Of a stretch of 64,000 bases of DNA, positions 1 through 13,196 are shown one piece after another. Each line of letters begins with the position of its first letter. The stretch's first letter is position 1. The stretch lies in the NCBI GenBank assembly GCA_037903475.1, contig JBAJFG010000611.1, forward strand, positions 558,001-622,000, read 5' to 3'. The position numbers and the translations under genes were made by a program. The stretch is from Ancylostoma caninum. Its lineage: Eukaryota; Nematoda; Chromadorea; Rhabditida; Ancylostomatidae. The notes under the pieces are model-generated. The model saw only the letters and a list, made by a program, of their open reading frames with translations. It was not told the DNA's origin and did not search any database.

Positions 1-2
1 AT

Positions 3-3000
3 CCAGCAACCGGAAACTTCACATGTGTTTGCGAGCACGGATATACGGTAGGCTACAACATCCACGATTATCATACACTGCATCCACAAATTGTCGGATT
101 CAGGGAGCGCACTGTGACGAGGATGTCGATGAATGTGCTGAGTGGGGTGAAGCCATTTGCTATAACGGGGCTACATGTGTCAATATCGCTGGAGGCTATC
201 TCTGTGAATGTCCTGCAGGTATGTTGCTGTCAATCCGTGCATTGAAGGATTTGTCTGGATTTCGTTGTTCAGGAGTAACTGGTGCCTCCTGCGATACGTT
301 GATGGAGATGTGCGATCCAAATCCTTGCAAGAATAACGGGATTTGCGTCGATCGTCTGAACCACTTCGAGTGTTCATGTGCTGAAGGTCTGTTTAGTCTT
401 CAGGATACTTTCCTACCGGATCCTGTTTTTTTTTTTTCAAACAGGGAAAGACCAACATTACTTTCAAAGCACCCCTTAGGTTTTCGTAGTTTAAATCTCA
501 GTGGTCGTTTTGTTCTGGATGTTACTCTCGTTTTGTTCATAATGATTGCATTACTACAGCTTATTGTATGACTACATACATTTATCCCAGGACAATCCAG
601 AAAAAAATCACTGATTCCCAAAAATTTCCAGGATTCACTGGCCCAACTTGCGCTGAGAAGTGTCCAGAAGGCGAACGATGTTCATGCTCAGCAAATGGTT
701 GTCAGAACGGCGGACAGTGCAGGAATAGTGGATGTGAATGCCCGACGGTAAGTAAAAAGCCTCATCCTTGCTTTCTGACAGCCATTCCTGTATTTCCAGG
801 GATTCACTGGAGAATTCTGTGAGCGAAAGCTGAGCCCCTGCGAAATGACCAAGTGTCCCTTTGGCCAAATCTGTGTAGAACACAATAAAACGGGGTGAGT
901 CCCAACAGTTCTCCCCCGTTCCCATCCACAACCTCTCAATTCCCTCTCCAGAGCGGTAAGTTGCGAGTGCCCGGCCGGCTTTACCGGATTCGACTGTCAA
1001 AGAGAGATTGACGAGTGCTCGACTAATCCATGTCAGCATGGCGGAACATGCTCGGACAAACTCAACGACTACCACTGCAGCTGCCCTAGCGGGTATAGCG
1101 GCAAGAATTGCGAGGTTCGTGCGGCTCTTCCTGCTATTCATGGATCGGGGGAGTGAATTTGTTGTTCAGAAAATCGTCGACCATTGCGCAACGAATCCTT
1201 GCCTCAACAATGGACTATGCATCAACGCCGCTCGTGGCAGTATTTGTCACTGTACGCCGGCGTTCTTCGGGGAGAAATGCCAATTCAAGGTATTTTTCAA
1301 GCATTTCTATCCAGGAATTGAGAATCCAATCCGTGGATTCCAGAGGAAACCTTGCTCCCGCAGCCGATGTGACAACGGAGCAACTTGTCGACCAACTACA
1401 AACTACCGAAACTACACATGCGAGTGCAGGCCTGGATTCGAAGGGAAATTCTGCGAACTGGTAGGTTGCTATCCTGGTTACTTATTCAATCCTGGAAACA
1501 AGTGCGATCGTTTCAGGATATCAATGAATGCAAGGATCAACCATGTCGGAATGGAGGGACCTGTCACAATACTCATGGTGGCTACAACTGCATTTGTCCG
1601 GAAGGTTATACGGGAAAGAACTGCCTGGAAAACATCGACGACTGCGCTAGAAGTAGGATTTCTCATATTCCCCCAGGAACTTCCTCAGGAACTTCCAGAA
1701 TTAATTCTTTACCTACTACAGATCCTTGCCTGAACAATGGGACGTGCTTTGATGAGCTCGCGAACTTCCGCTGCGTTTGTCAGCCTGGATTCACTGGTAG
1801 GACTTGCGGTGTGGACATTGGTAAGTTTATTGAGCACTTGTTGTGTGCTATCCAGAAAATTATCCAGAAAACCTTCATTTTTACAGATGACTGCGCGTCA
1901 AATCCTTGTCTAAATGGCGCCACATGTGTGGACGGAATTAATCGCTACGAATGTCTGTGCAGGCGAGGATTTAGTGGACGAGACTGCCACGTGAACGATG
2001 ACGACTGCAGGCCTGGGTGAGTTCGTGGATATGCACCGTAATCCAGCAGCCATTATTCCTCCAGACCACTTGTTTCTCACACCGACTGTAAAATGATCGC
2101 GGTATGTGTAGTTAAGTATCGTAAACGCGGCGCGTCTAACAAAAAAGACTCTGTTGACCTGAGTGATAAGAGAGAGGTCGTGGGAACATGTATATCACGA
2201 ATCCAGCACCATTTTCGGAATGATTGGCTGCACGAGAACTCCCCGTGGCCCACGGGATTGCGTGAACACCGTGTCCGCTCCCATCCTTGTCACTTCGCAG
2301 CGATTCATGCAACGTGACACTTCAGACAGCTCAAGGAAGTTCGTAGTGAAGTCACTTCACTTCAGTGCAATCAGTGCATGCGATCACTGCGAGAATTCCT
2401 CATTTTCCGCATTCGAAAGGGTCATCTAATCTAGCACTCACGAGAAGTATAATTATAGACTACTGATGGCCTCATCACCCCAGCTAGGGTGTGATATTCG
2501 CATCTGAAGTGGCGCTAAATGCTATTGTTCGCTTGGTAGGGTACTTGGCATTGTTGCCAATGTTTACCGAAGAGATGAGAGTAGACACACGGTGTTTATT
2601 TGCAGGATATCGCTAGATATCCGTGCAAAGTTTTGTTAATCGAGGATTTCACTGGATAAGCTGGTCCGAAGGCCCCACATGATTCCATGGTAAAGTTTTC
2701 CTCGTTTAGGCTGTGTCTCAATGGTGGAAGATGCATCGATGCTGTGGACGACTATAAGTGTGAATGTACTCGTGGATATACCGGGCAAAATTGTCAGATC
2801 TTCGTGGATCTTGACAAATTTAACGAAACGGACAGGTTAGTAGCTACTTTCATTGGAACAATTCCTGAATGGAGCTCAGCCAACGGATCAGATCCAAGAG
2901 ATAGATTCAAAGGCATTCCAAAATTCAAAAGATCAGAGGCAGGATTTAGGATCATTCCTTGGAAGGTTTTCAGGTCCTGTTCATCCGGAGTGTAGGTGTT

Positions 3001-6000
3001 TTTGAAGAAAACGTGGTAGATCTCGTGCCTTGCAAATTCCTCCACTCTAGTGGATCACAAGCCTCCAAGGGAGGTCCATGAAGTTCGGCGCAGGCCGCGA
3101 GTAGATCACAAGCGTTCCTGGGTGGTTCATGAATCTCGCCACAGGCTACGGGTAGATTGCAAGCATTTCTGGATGGTCCATGAGTCTCCCCACAGGTGGT
3201 CTTGCATAAAGCGTCTACCATGTAAACCAAATCCGAATCCGGTTTTTTAAGGAATAAAATTTTTTAGGGGAATTACTTGTTACTCCAGAAAAGGAAACCT
3301 CCCAAATTTCAGGATGGAACGCAACCTCTGCGCTCTCTCCGGCTGCGATTCTAAAGCAGGTGACGGCAAATGCGATTCCGAATGCAACTTCTACGCTTGT
3401 GGATTTGACGGCGGCGACTGCTCAGCCCGAGGCGAACCCTTCGCGAAGTGCAGTGCTGCCAGCTACTGTGCCCACGTGTTCAAGGATGGCCGCTGTGATT
3501 CGGTGAGCCAGATTTATTTACGAGAACATTTGTCTCCTGTTCTCCTGCTCCTATGAATATCCCGTAATTGCAGATTTGTAACAACGAAGCGTGCCTGTTT
3601 GATGGATTCGACTGCGTTCCGACCACTCCCCGTTGTCCTCCACAAGTTGCGGATTACTGTCGATCACACTACGCGGACGGAGTATGCGACAATCAGTGCG
3701 ATTTTCCTGGATGCGCGTTTGACGGCGGAGACTGCGCTACGAAGAAGCTCACAGCTGTTAGTCACACTATTAGAAACGAATTTTACGTTTCAAAGTTATC
3801 CATGAGCTTTTTCATGTAAAACAAACGCTTTTCAGCTTACTGGAGACATTTCCATCGTTGTCCTGACTACTCCACAACAGTTTGTGAAGAATGTTGGGAT
3901 GTTCCTCCTGACTCTGAGTCAAAAACTTCGTGCATCTGTGCGGATCAAGAGCGATGAGGATGGACCACTGGTTTTTCACTGGAACGGCAAACCGTCTCCC
4001 AAGCGTATTGCTCTTCCTAGAGACCTAGTAAGTAATATCTTTTCCCACGATCGTGAGAAAATATCTAACAAAATCCGATAACTCATCTGAATGAGTCCTT
4101 CCAGCGCTTATCCGTGCAATTCGGAGGCGAAATTCGTCTGAAACGTTCCGTTTCGAATGTTGGTGTGCTGGTCTGGATCGAAGTGGACGTTTCCGGCTGT
4201 CACGGTGATTGCTTCAGTGACGTCGACACTGTTGCGAACTATCTCGGAGCAGCAAGTGCGAAGAAGGTACTGTACTAAGGGATTACCTAGGGCTGAATCC
4301 AGCATAGTTTAGCCTAACTTTTCAGGATTTGTCCGAAATGGGCATGCCCATCTACGAGGCGATTGCTCGACATCCAGACTCGAAAATTCCGCTGCCACAC
4401 TCGGACGGCTACTGGGCTTTCATTATCGGTTGTTTCGCAATTCTGATCGTCATCGCTACGGTGTTCGTGCTCCAGCAGAGAACTCGGAAGCGCCGCACCA
4501 TTAAGGCTCCATGCTGGATTCCACCTACTGAGGCTCAGAGTGAGTCCCATTTACCTTTCCTGGTAGCAACATGATTTTAGCGGTTTCTATATTTATTTCG
4601 TGCATTTAGGACTCAATAAAAATCAAATAACTCGATTTATTTAATTATTCACTCGGCACTGGATCTGAACAATTCAAATGTTCGAAAAGGAGACAGAACT
4701 GAATGCTTCATTATCATTCCCGAAGGATTATATTGCTCCCTCCTTCTCAAACACCCAAACTGTAGCCTTACTCGAAATCGAATTTTCGAGTTTTGATGAA
4801 ATCGATAGGTATCTAGTGCATTATTCGGGCCTAATTATAGTATTTAGATAAACTCGCTTCCCTATCACAAAGTGAACAAATGCTCCGAGCAGGATTCTAC
4901 TCCGACCACTTGTTCGGAACCAAGAGGCCACGATTGGAGAACCTGAACTTCTACGACTCCGACCCTTTCAGCTCCTCTTTGCATTCGCACAAGTGAGTAA
5001 ATACCGTACCTCCACCTCACAGAAGACTTATAACCGCTTACTGTTCGATTACCGTAGATATCCCAGGGTGGAGGTAAAGCCCACAAAGAAAATACATCCA
5101 CCACCGACGCTCCTCCATGAACAAGCCTCCTCCAACACCCCGATAGAAGTGGACCAGTCAACGGTGAACGTGCGTGGTCCGTTCGGAAGGACGGCGCTGA
5201 TGATGCTGTGTGACAACTCGGATAAAACCGAGAGTCAACTGGTAGAGGAAGCGGCCAAAATCTGGGCTGCTGGTGGTGATCTGAATATGCAGGATGATGG
5301 TAAGTAACCAGTAACGTTTCAGTACATTCACATTCTTATGGTAGACCTTTTCAGACGAAGAAACAGCGATATTCATTGCTGTTCGGAGGGGTCGGCTGGC
5401 TTTAGTGAAGAAGCTTCTGGATATGGGCGCTGATCCTACCATCATGAATCGCAACGATTCAACATGTCTTCATGAAGCAGCTGCCAACTGCAACCTACGG
5501 ATGGTGGAGGAACTCCTTAAGCACAACTCTGTTGTCAAAGAGGTAGGCATACTTACTGCATAGTTACTGGAGGAATAGTTCCAGAGAATAAGCTTCAGAT
5601 TGACGTCTGCGACAACAATGACCGAACACCACTGATGAGATGTGCTGCCAACGACACTGTGGATCATCAGGTGGCGGCGCTTCTTATACGAATGGGAGCT
5701 GATCCATCGTATCCTGGAGACAAGGTTTGTCCTGGAGCTGTTTTATGTTGACTTTGGCGCTCAAAAGTGTTTTTAGAGCGCTCTTTCGTACAACGGCCGT
5801 ACTGCCCTACACTACGCTGCTCAAGTGAACAACGTACAGATGATTGACTTCCTCATTAGCAAGGATGCAAACAAGGATGCACAAGATCTCGAGGTTGGGA
5901 CGCTGCCCTCGAGTTTTTGTAGTTTTACTGTACACCTTGGGTAAAAAACGTGTCATTTCAGGATCGAACCCCAATATTTCTCGCTGCATCTCATGGGCAC

Positions 6001-6776
6001 GTGGAAGCTGTACAAGCTCTCGTCAAGGCTGGAGCTTCTCTGGAAATCACGGATCAGAAGGTACTGGCATCCACCATTTTCTGCTGGAGCGTTGCAATTA
6101 AATAGTTCTCGTTCCAGGACCGCACTCCATACAAAGTCGCTGAGGAAAATGAGTTCCGCAATGTCCTGGAAGTCCTGGATTCTGAGGAAAACAAAACTAG
6201 CGTCCCTTTGCATATGGCTATAGGAAAAAATTCCGTCAAAAATAGTAGTCGTCAGGTTAAGGTACTTACTTACTTTTCACTACTAGTCTGCTAAACTGAT
6301 AGTGAAACCAAAGTTCCCGCCATTTCAGCGGATTCCTGTCAAACGGAAGCCACAACCCTTGACACCACCACACTCTGATGGATGTGGGTCTACTCCATCT
6401 CCCCATGCAACATTCGGTCCGTCATCCAGACCCACCGCTTCGGTCCTGGACTCGCCATCCAGTGATCGTACCAGTAGTGGGAATGACGGGTTTTCTCCAG
6501 GATCTCTGCCAATGGTGCGTTTTTATTCTGAAAGGAATCCTGGCTTGCTACTGCCGTTCCGTGATCATGAGGATTTTCTTCCAGACACATCCGTCATACT
6601 GGACCTCTGATGTCTCACATCAATCACCTCCATACGAAAGCACTGAACTAGGGGTTTGTTCGTATTACGGCAACTACTCGATGCAGAACTCGGCCTATGC
6701 ACAGTCCTTTTCCTCCTCTTCATATCCGTCATGCCAGTATTCGGAGAGGTCCGCGTACTACGCGAACCAAGTGTGA
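3..6776 (+). CDS. lin-12: LIN-12/GLP-1 family Notch receptor, 5' end outside window
   Basis: Single-pass receptor cleaved on ligand binding to release an intracellular domain that acts with the CSL factor (LAG-1 in worms). Exons read by GT-AG sites and phase: 3-49, 104-218, 273-386, 632-747, 800-894, 952-1114, 1170-1289, 1344-1460, 1517-1652, 1722-1820, 1887-2016, 2065-2101, 2710-2835, 3313-3502, 3574-3756, 3836-4027, 4105-4266, 4326-4539, 4893-4992, 5058-5299, 5355-5542, 5599-5724, 5777-5893, 5962-6060, 6118-6261, 6329-6514, 6585-6776 (TGA). About 1,250 codons are visible: at least 11 EGF repeats plus an odd last one, three LNR modules, a heterodimerisation region, one membrane helix, RAM motif, about seven ankyrin repeats and a Ser/Pro-rich tail. 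C. elegans LIN-12 has 13 EGF repeats and GLP-1 has 10, so the count favours lin-12; the ortholog choice is inference. Weak points are the 2101/2710 junction, where phases do not match, and the acceptor at 4892. Confidence 0.96.
2102..2709 (+). other. Large intron in the last EGF repeat; no clear coding sequence
   Basis: By far the longest gap inside the extracellular part of the gene. Exon 2065-2101 ends in phase 0, whereas exon 2710-2835 must be entered in phase 2. An exon of 3n+2 nt is therefore missing, or the donor lies further on (a GTATCG at 2117 would give the right phase). A possible 17-nt exon is 2605-2621, after TTTGCAG, but its donor (GTGCAA) is weak. An EGF-like remnant reading DFTG with a following stop is visible near 2650. 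Confidence 0.5.
3050..3199 (+). repeat. Three 51-bp tandem repeats in a lin-12 intron
   Basis: Three diverged direct copies start at 3050, 3101 and 3152, each opening with GTRGATYRCAAGC, with a GGTCCATGA or GGTTCATGA core and CACAGG or GCAGG near the end. A partial fourth may precede them from about 3013. They lie in the intron between the last EGF exon and the first LNR exon. Confidence 0.85.
3329..3736 (+). other. Three LIN-12/Notch repeats (LNR negative regulatory region)
   Basis: Two exons encode three six-cysteine LNR modules, each with the calcium-binding signature: [17 protein letters not shown] in LNR1, [17 protein letters not shown] in LNR2 (split by the intron at 3503-3573), and [17 protein letters not shown] in LNR3. 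In Notch receptors these modules mask the S2 metalloprotease site until ligand pulls them away. All spacings look intact, so this receptor should be auto-inhibited normally. Confidence 0.95.
4135..4146 (+). other. Furin-like S1 cleavage motif RLKR
   Basis: The second exon of the heterodimerisation region contains Arg-Leu-Lys-Arg, matching the furin consensus R-x-K/R-R, about 80 residues before the membrane helix. In Notch proteins the S1 site lies in this part of the chain. The motif is visible; its use is inferred. Confidence 0.6.
4410..4526 (+). other. Transmembrane helix, stop-transfer and RAM motif
   Basis: About 21 hydrophobic residues ([20 protein letters not shown]) are followed by a basic stop-transfer stretch (RTRKRR) and then CWIPP at 4512-4526. 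CWIPP fits the hydrophobic-W-hydrophobic-P RAM motif that binds the CSL beta-trefoil domain. The S3 gamma-secretase cut should fall near the end of the helix. Confidence 0.9.
5161..6187 (+). other. Ankyrin repeat domain of the Notch intracellular region
   Basis: Six exons carry about seven ankyrin repeats. Helix-turn-helix signatures are readable in order: [102 protein letters not shown] and a degenerate final [12 protein letters not shown]. This surface contacts CSL and the Mastermind-type co-activator. Confidence 0.93.
6356..6385 (+). other. PEST region with LTPPHS phosphodegron
   Basis: The penultimate exon is Pro/Ser/Thr-rich and contains PLTPPHSDG, which matches a Cdc4/FBW7-type phosphodegron (hydrophobic-T-P-P-x-S). 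In C. elegans, SEL-10 (FBW7) limits LIN-12 levels through the PEST region. The match is visible; the function is inferred from the family. Confidence 0.7.
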
Positions 6777-9700
6777 GCCTGCTTGCGGGCCAAAACACAG
6801 TCTGCGGGCTAATCGTGTCCACCATTTGTGTCATATTCATCGTCACCCTTCCTCATAGTGGTTGATGAAGCAGTCAGCCACACAGTATAGTCAGAAGCAC
6901 CAAGTCAACTTATGTCATAATTCCACTCTCCTCTTCCATGAAACCGCTTCTTCTTCCATGTTTTGGTATGCCACTGAACAGGGTAGTTAGTTCTGTACTA
7001 CGTGAATTTACATAACTTTACTTCTTCCATTTCATTTTAATTTACCGGATTTTTGTTGAATGTACATACATATCTCCTACATCTGAAGATACTGTTTTCT
7101 ATGCGAGTGTTTTTCACCTGTGAAGAAATGTAAATTTCAAATCATATTTCTCAATGGAAATCCTTTGTGTACTTTGCTGAAGTTAAATGCGGGTTGCTTT
7201 GTCATTTACAACATTATCAATTCTAAATCCTAATAAATCTCATATCTACCATCTTAGTGAAGTAAAAATAAATTTTCGTATAATTTTACTCACTGTAATC
7301 GCAGGAACTTACTTGCAAATCAATAGGTTTGGGATGTGTATGTACAAGTTTCCGAAGCGTCCATGGGAGCCGCTCGGGTTTCGAAACCTACAAAGCGAAG
7401 TCATTACGCTTACTTTACTCATTCATTTACTTAAGGTATCAGCATAAGTGATGAACTAGCCATGCGTGGGAACAAAGTAAGTGGTTGAGGTAACAAAAAC
7501 TGACTTCTAAATAATAAGATGGAAAATACAGCAACTTTCACAGTGGACAGCTTATGGTAATGTCGACAGACTCTGAACATCATTGCGCTCAGCGTCAGGC
7601 CCTTTTGCCTTTCTTGAACTTTGAAAAAGAAACCGAGATTAGTTCATAAAATTTCCTAAACCAATTTAGCAGGTTACCAAACTCCTTGGGTTAAAGCTGA
7701 ACTGTTTTTCTCTGAAAAAAAAATGCCAGAAATGGCTGTTCTCTGTGTACCATCCTATCAGGGCCTTACACAGGTGGCTGGTGAGCGTCCGAAAGTATTG
7801 AGGTATAAGTTTCTATTGTGGCAGTACACCATATTAGAGCCGGGTGTTAATTTCAGTGCTCCTGTGCACCTGAACACACGACTTCATACAACAATTTGTG
7901 CAGAATTTGGTAAATCCAGAGAAATGCTTGAAAGATCCCAGGTTCGGATAGAACATGTGAAGTTCCGTAGAATTGATGAATACCTTGCACTACGTCGGAG
8001 CTTTTAGAAACTCAGAAAACGAAGTGGAAAACCTTGGATTGTGAGAACACGCTGAGAAACAATGAGAGGTTACAAATCGCTGCATGTTTGTCATTCATTC
8101 TAGACAACTAGGAAAAAACGAATTATCGCTACTACTTTTCCGTCAGTCGTACATACTCAGTAGTTTGCAGACATCAGAATTCTTCAGCATTAAATTTGTC
8201 AGAATTCCAATTTTCGCTACAGTTTTTGTGTGCCACATATGGAAAAGACGGAAACCATCTACTACCGACACCGAATTTTTCCGCACTCACACTTGCTTGT
8301 GACCTATTATCATTAAAGTTCTAAGAATGATTTCAGCCACAAAAGTAAAAACATCTTACAGGACGGAGAATTAAAGACAATTGATTTTTAACTCAAATAT
8401 TGGTGCTTCACCAACAATTCTATGGAAAGTCGCAAAGCAATTTTAGAAGGAATCTGAGCCTTTGCCGAACAAGGTATTCTGAAGTTCTATACGGTCCTAT
8501 CCCGGGAGATCCTAGGTGGCAATTTGGTCACTGTCTCGTCACTTCTGAACTAGAACAGAAATCACTCTGCCTAGTCACGAAATTAAAGGCTTAGGCCAGA
8601 CAGTCCGACTTCAAATGATCCTTCGAGCAAACGAAGCTCCTGCTTACGTAGAGCCAAGATAGTTCCGTGTTTTTTTTTGTTATAATTTATTTGCAATTCA
8701 ATAAAACAAGACACTACCATCCGTGAATCGACTAAACTGACTTTGTTATATCTATACGTTGGCGCATCGTCGTACTCTATTCCGGGGAAGCCTCAGCGAC
8801 AAACTCCTGACATAATACGGATTTTCACTGAACAGTGGAGCTGATCAATCATGGAAAGAGAAACAAAATTTATTTTATCCCAGAGTATTCCTGGACACTA
8901 ATTCCACATACTTGCTCAGCATAAAGGCAGTGTCCAGGCAGAATCTTCACTATTAGTACTCAGAGCCGATCCAGTAACCGCTCCGCCCCTTCGAGGATTT
9001 TGTGAAAACATATTAAGTTGCGTATAACATTATCAAGAGATGTCTCACTGTCTAACAGTCTGGTCCCTCTGCATTCTCTAATGCTGCGAACTGCTCTCCC
9101 ATCAACATGTACCAACTTGTTTAACACGTATCCCTAAGTCTGACAACTATTTCAATCGATATTGAGCAAGAATTTCGGCCCGGATTTTGGAAATAGCAGG
9201 TTATTAGAAAACATACCAATAAACAAAGAACGAAACGGAGTCATGAATGTTCCTCTGGATGTTCTACAGCAATAATAAGCTGGTTTGTCCAAAATACTAG
9301 AACACGATGAGCCTCAATACCTCTTTTTCATTTTTCACCGGACAACTCGTCCACACCATTACTTTCAACCTTCTAAAAACCACAAATTTCAAGGTTTCTG
9401 TGGGTAATACCTATACAGTTGCAATCAGCTCGTCATGTAGAGTGAGAATGTAGCAGATCTACAAAATCGAAATTTTTGCCTGGACACTGAAATCATGAGA
9501 TCTTTAGGTAAAGGGAGGTACAGGATTAGCTAACCTTAGGAAGAACCAGTAGGAATATGGACGAATTTTACAGAAGCTGCATTGAATTTCGTTTCTCTAA
9601 TATGCTTTAACCACCGTGAAATGCAGCTACCTTAACGTGCCAACGTCTCCCGTTGTCATTCTCACAATATTTTCCATACAATCTCACAAATTTCCTAGTT

Positions 9701-10362
9701 GTTCCGAAGAGATCCAGCTCTATCTTAAGCGGTATCCTTAAATCCGCCATCACTCTCAAGCAGTATCAACTGCAATAGATCATGTAGAATTTCACTATAC
9801 CTATCACTTCACTACAACAAAAAATATTCTGCCTATTTTATTTTCCGTTATAAATACAGAAAACTGCAATATCGAGCTCTGAGATCGGTGCCGCGGCAAA
9901 GTGAAGAAAATGCAAAAAAAAAGAAGAAAATATGTGCGTGTTAATACACCAATATGTATAATACCAGTAAGTAACGTAAGTAAAATCATAACAAAACACA
10001 ATCGAGCAGCTCGGTAGACGTTCCTATACGGATACAGCCCTTATCACTTGGTGATAAATCACATTGTCACGAATATGTTGCGCTACCCTTCTACGAACTG
10101 TATTTTACACTCGTTTCTGCTGGATTTAGTACACTTGAGCCCCTTGTTGAGCATTGTACGATACCGGCGTATCGAACGGCTCCCGGTGCTTTTCCATGTC
10201 GCTGTAGTACTGGTAACACCTAAAATACAAGTATCACTATAACACATCAGGTGTAGAAAAGGCAAATGAAAAGCACATTCTAAATTCGAGGCCGCTATAA
10301 AAATTGCACTTTTGATTACTCTTCATTTCAGACATGATCTAAGCATTAGATATAAACTTAAC
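6777..10362. other. lin-12 3' UTR and intergenic DNA, no gene seen
   Basis: AT-rich sequence. The longest open frame (7723-8007, +) has no recognisable domain and no convincing splice context. I see no RNA gene or repeat array here. Confidence 0.6.
7232..7237 (+). terminator. Possible lin-12 polyadenylation signal AATAAA
   Basis: The first AATAAA found after the lin-12 stop codon, about 455 nt downstream of it. It would give a 3' UTR of roughly 475 nt. Nothing else supports it. Confidence 0.35.
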
Positions 10363-10633
10363 CCAAGTGTCGGTCAATTACTTTTTCACTACGGAATGCC
10401 ATCTAGCTGGCCTGCCACGTCGCACCACCTACGCGGCACGGCAGACCAACTGGATTGTGTGGTTTCGGGCGCTGCCAGCCTTTCTTTGTGTCCTTATTTT
10501 CATTCGAAAATGCTTGGGTAAAATCAGCACCGGCAACGCCCAACAACCTTATAGCTCAGCTGATCTGCTGCGATGCTTAGGTGATGCGGCGCGGCAAACC
10601 ACTGTAATACGGAAATGAATGAGTGGCACTGTA
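10363..10633. mobile_element. Small TA-flanked palindromic MITE, related to the element at 54531-55672
   Basis: About 271 bp with imperfect terminal inverted repeats. The right end read inward is TACAGTGCCACTCATTCATT; the left end (GTGTCGGTCAATTAC) matches the TACAGTGCCGGTCAATAACT end of the larger element at 54531. Both ends carry the same block of CTGCCACGYCGCACCACC type, in opposite orientation. The TACAGTG ends suggest a Tc1/mariner-type non-autonomous element. No coding capacity. Confidence 0.75.
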
Positions 10634-13196
10634 GATCGCTCTAAATTCATCAGGTTCAAGGCAGATATAGCGACGTGCAATAGACGGGAGAGGTATGTGT
10701 CTCACCATTCTTTCGCTCGCTTGAGCTGGAGCAACAACCCCTGTTAAGGGAATATACGGAAATGGAGCACAGAGAAGTCTACTCTTACATTCTTCTCCTA
10801 AGCCTGAGTCTCACCTTATGCATCTCAAGAGGCTGAGGCCCGTAATTTGGGCGATAAAGGTTCGCGAAAAAAGGGACAAATAAAAGAAATCACCATTCTC
10901 AATTATAAACGACAAAGGAAACGAAGGGCTCATGGAGTATAGTGACTACTCCTAAATTGAGAAAAAGATTGCGTGCTTTGACCTGGGTGCCTGTTTCCTT
11001 CAAGAAAGGATAACAGAGTGAGAGGGAGCTCTGTACTGAGTCCCCCCCCCCCCCTAATAAGACACATCTTAAGGCTAATCACTAATAGGTGCCATCCCAC
11101 GGTATGTTGACCACCAAGTGTTAGATGGGATTCTAGGATCACATGTGAGGAATCGACAAGTTTATGCTCTTCAATTCACGTATGATTTTCTCATTAGTTC
11201 ATGCTCTCATCCTGGCATAATTTCTTTTTACTTTTCTTTTTGTAGAAACTGGTGAACTACCCTCCACACCAGAATTAAAACAACTAATAAACTAATTGAA
11301 ACAAGATGACAAGATTAACCGAGGGTGAGAACGGTGAGGAATGCAGATACGCAGTCCATAACAGTGCCAGGAAGCAGTAGCGGCGCGGAGTAGCGAGCAA
11401 GTCCAAACTACTGCAGTCTCCTACCTTTCCATCCCATGAATTCTACGCAAAATACAAGACAAGGCATCCTATTCCTCCACGACGTTTGTAGAGTCTCTAG
11501 GATATCCTCTCAATTTTTTTTTGAGGATCGTGGTTTCCTATTGTAGGACAAGGCGGAAGAAATTCATCACGTACATTCCGACCATTTTTTCTGCATCGCC
11601 CGACAAAGCATGTAGACATTCGCCGAATAGAACAAAGTTCTAGTTTCGATGCCGAGAATAAATGGTAACATCATTCTAATTTTATCCAGCGCACAGATAC
11701 GGTATGTTCGTTGAACAGAAACTATTTTTAGCGCTTAAATACTGCAGAAAAACCACTTCAAAAAAAAAAGCAGAAGAAAGTGAAAGTTAAATGCTAGGCA
11801 ATACATCATTTTTTTTTGTAGCGCTAATAAACATTAATTGAATGAAATGTACCCTAAGAATCTTCCTAGAGCCAATCAATATACCAAGGGAGTCAAAAAT
11901 TACAGGCATTCCGTATTTTTAACAGCTTTCACATCTCAGTGATGGAACAAGAAGTGCTATTGTGTTTGGCTTATGTATGAGCAGCTCCAAGATTAAGAAG
12001 ACATTCTGGATAGCGCTTTGAATTTCCGGAAAAGAATTAAGGAACACATCTTTCTCTTTGAAGGAAGACAACTACAGATGACAATGATGCCAATGTAGGT
12101 GGAGCAACAGTAACAACAAAGCAACTAGTAATTCAAACAGTATGTAGTGATTTTCAGCAGTAAGTCTAAGTAGAACCCCTCAAGGCACGTTCAGAGTCTC
12201 TAGATACTAGATTTGATCATGTGGCCATTCTAACCAGTTCCCACAAACCATGATCGTTGAAAGCCGGTTATGGTAAATCTAGATGAAGCAGCGTAGTGGA
12301 TTTATCCTGCCAACGACCAATGACATCCACGTTATGGCCATGAATTTATGCCATAGGGTGGATTCCAGAGAAGGAATCATTTAAGATCGAAGATATATGT
12401 ATAGTTGAAACACCTTCCTATTCGTTTTTGTTTCAAAGAAGGAAATCATTTTTCGACTAGCTCAGATTGATAGATGCAGTTATCTCATGCTTCAACAGAA
12501 CCCCTTTGTCGAAATAAGGATACGAAAAAAGAAACAGAAATCACATTGAAATTCCTCGAAAAAGCCAGTACTTTTTGACCCCACTCACTGCTTTAACTTC
12601 TGTTTTGCTTCAAAAAAATTTGCTGAGGGTGTCATAGGTAGCGTTATCCCTAGCGCCATTTACCTAGCACCGACGGAATTCATGTGTTCACGAACTCTTC
12701 AATTTCGCATCATTTTAAATCGGGAATGACACACTGGTAAAGTAAGGCTTAGCCTGATCATGACACATGCGCTATTGGTTAATTCTACCCACAGAGGTTG
12801 AGGCTACGGTTAAATACATCCGGAAGGTCCTTGCTATACCACTACCAAACACAACTTTGCCGTGGCTGTTTTCATAGGTGAGCAGCCCTACTGGTGTAGT
12901 AAATAAACAAATAAATAAATATATATATAAGAGCCACCCAACTCATTCAATAGACCTTAGCCCAGTGGCAATCGCAAAAATCACTTTGACTTAATTCTGA
13001 ACCCCAATATTCTCACCAATTTCCTTGTATAATAATGCGGGATCGAAATCATATAGTCAAAAAATTGTTACAACTCCACGCTCAGGATAATATCCTGAAG
13101 AGAATTTCTTATCTTTTCATCACACACTGAAAGGCTCTCCTCACCATATCCATGAGTTTTCGGGACGAAAGAACTTTTCAAGCCTACTTATAGTGC
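10634..13196. other. Intergenic DNA with one retroposon-like 3' tail
   Basis: No gene seen. 11041-11054 is a C run. At 12880-12930 a small hairpin-like stretch (AGCCCTACTGGTGTAGT) runs into AAATAAACAAATAAATAAAT, resembling the 3' end of the CR1-like element at 23420-23447. Confidence 0.55.

Noticed and set aside
7723..8007. 94-codon frame downstream of lin-12
   Set aside because: No recognisable motif, poor context, isolated in non-coding DNA.
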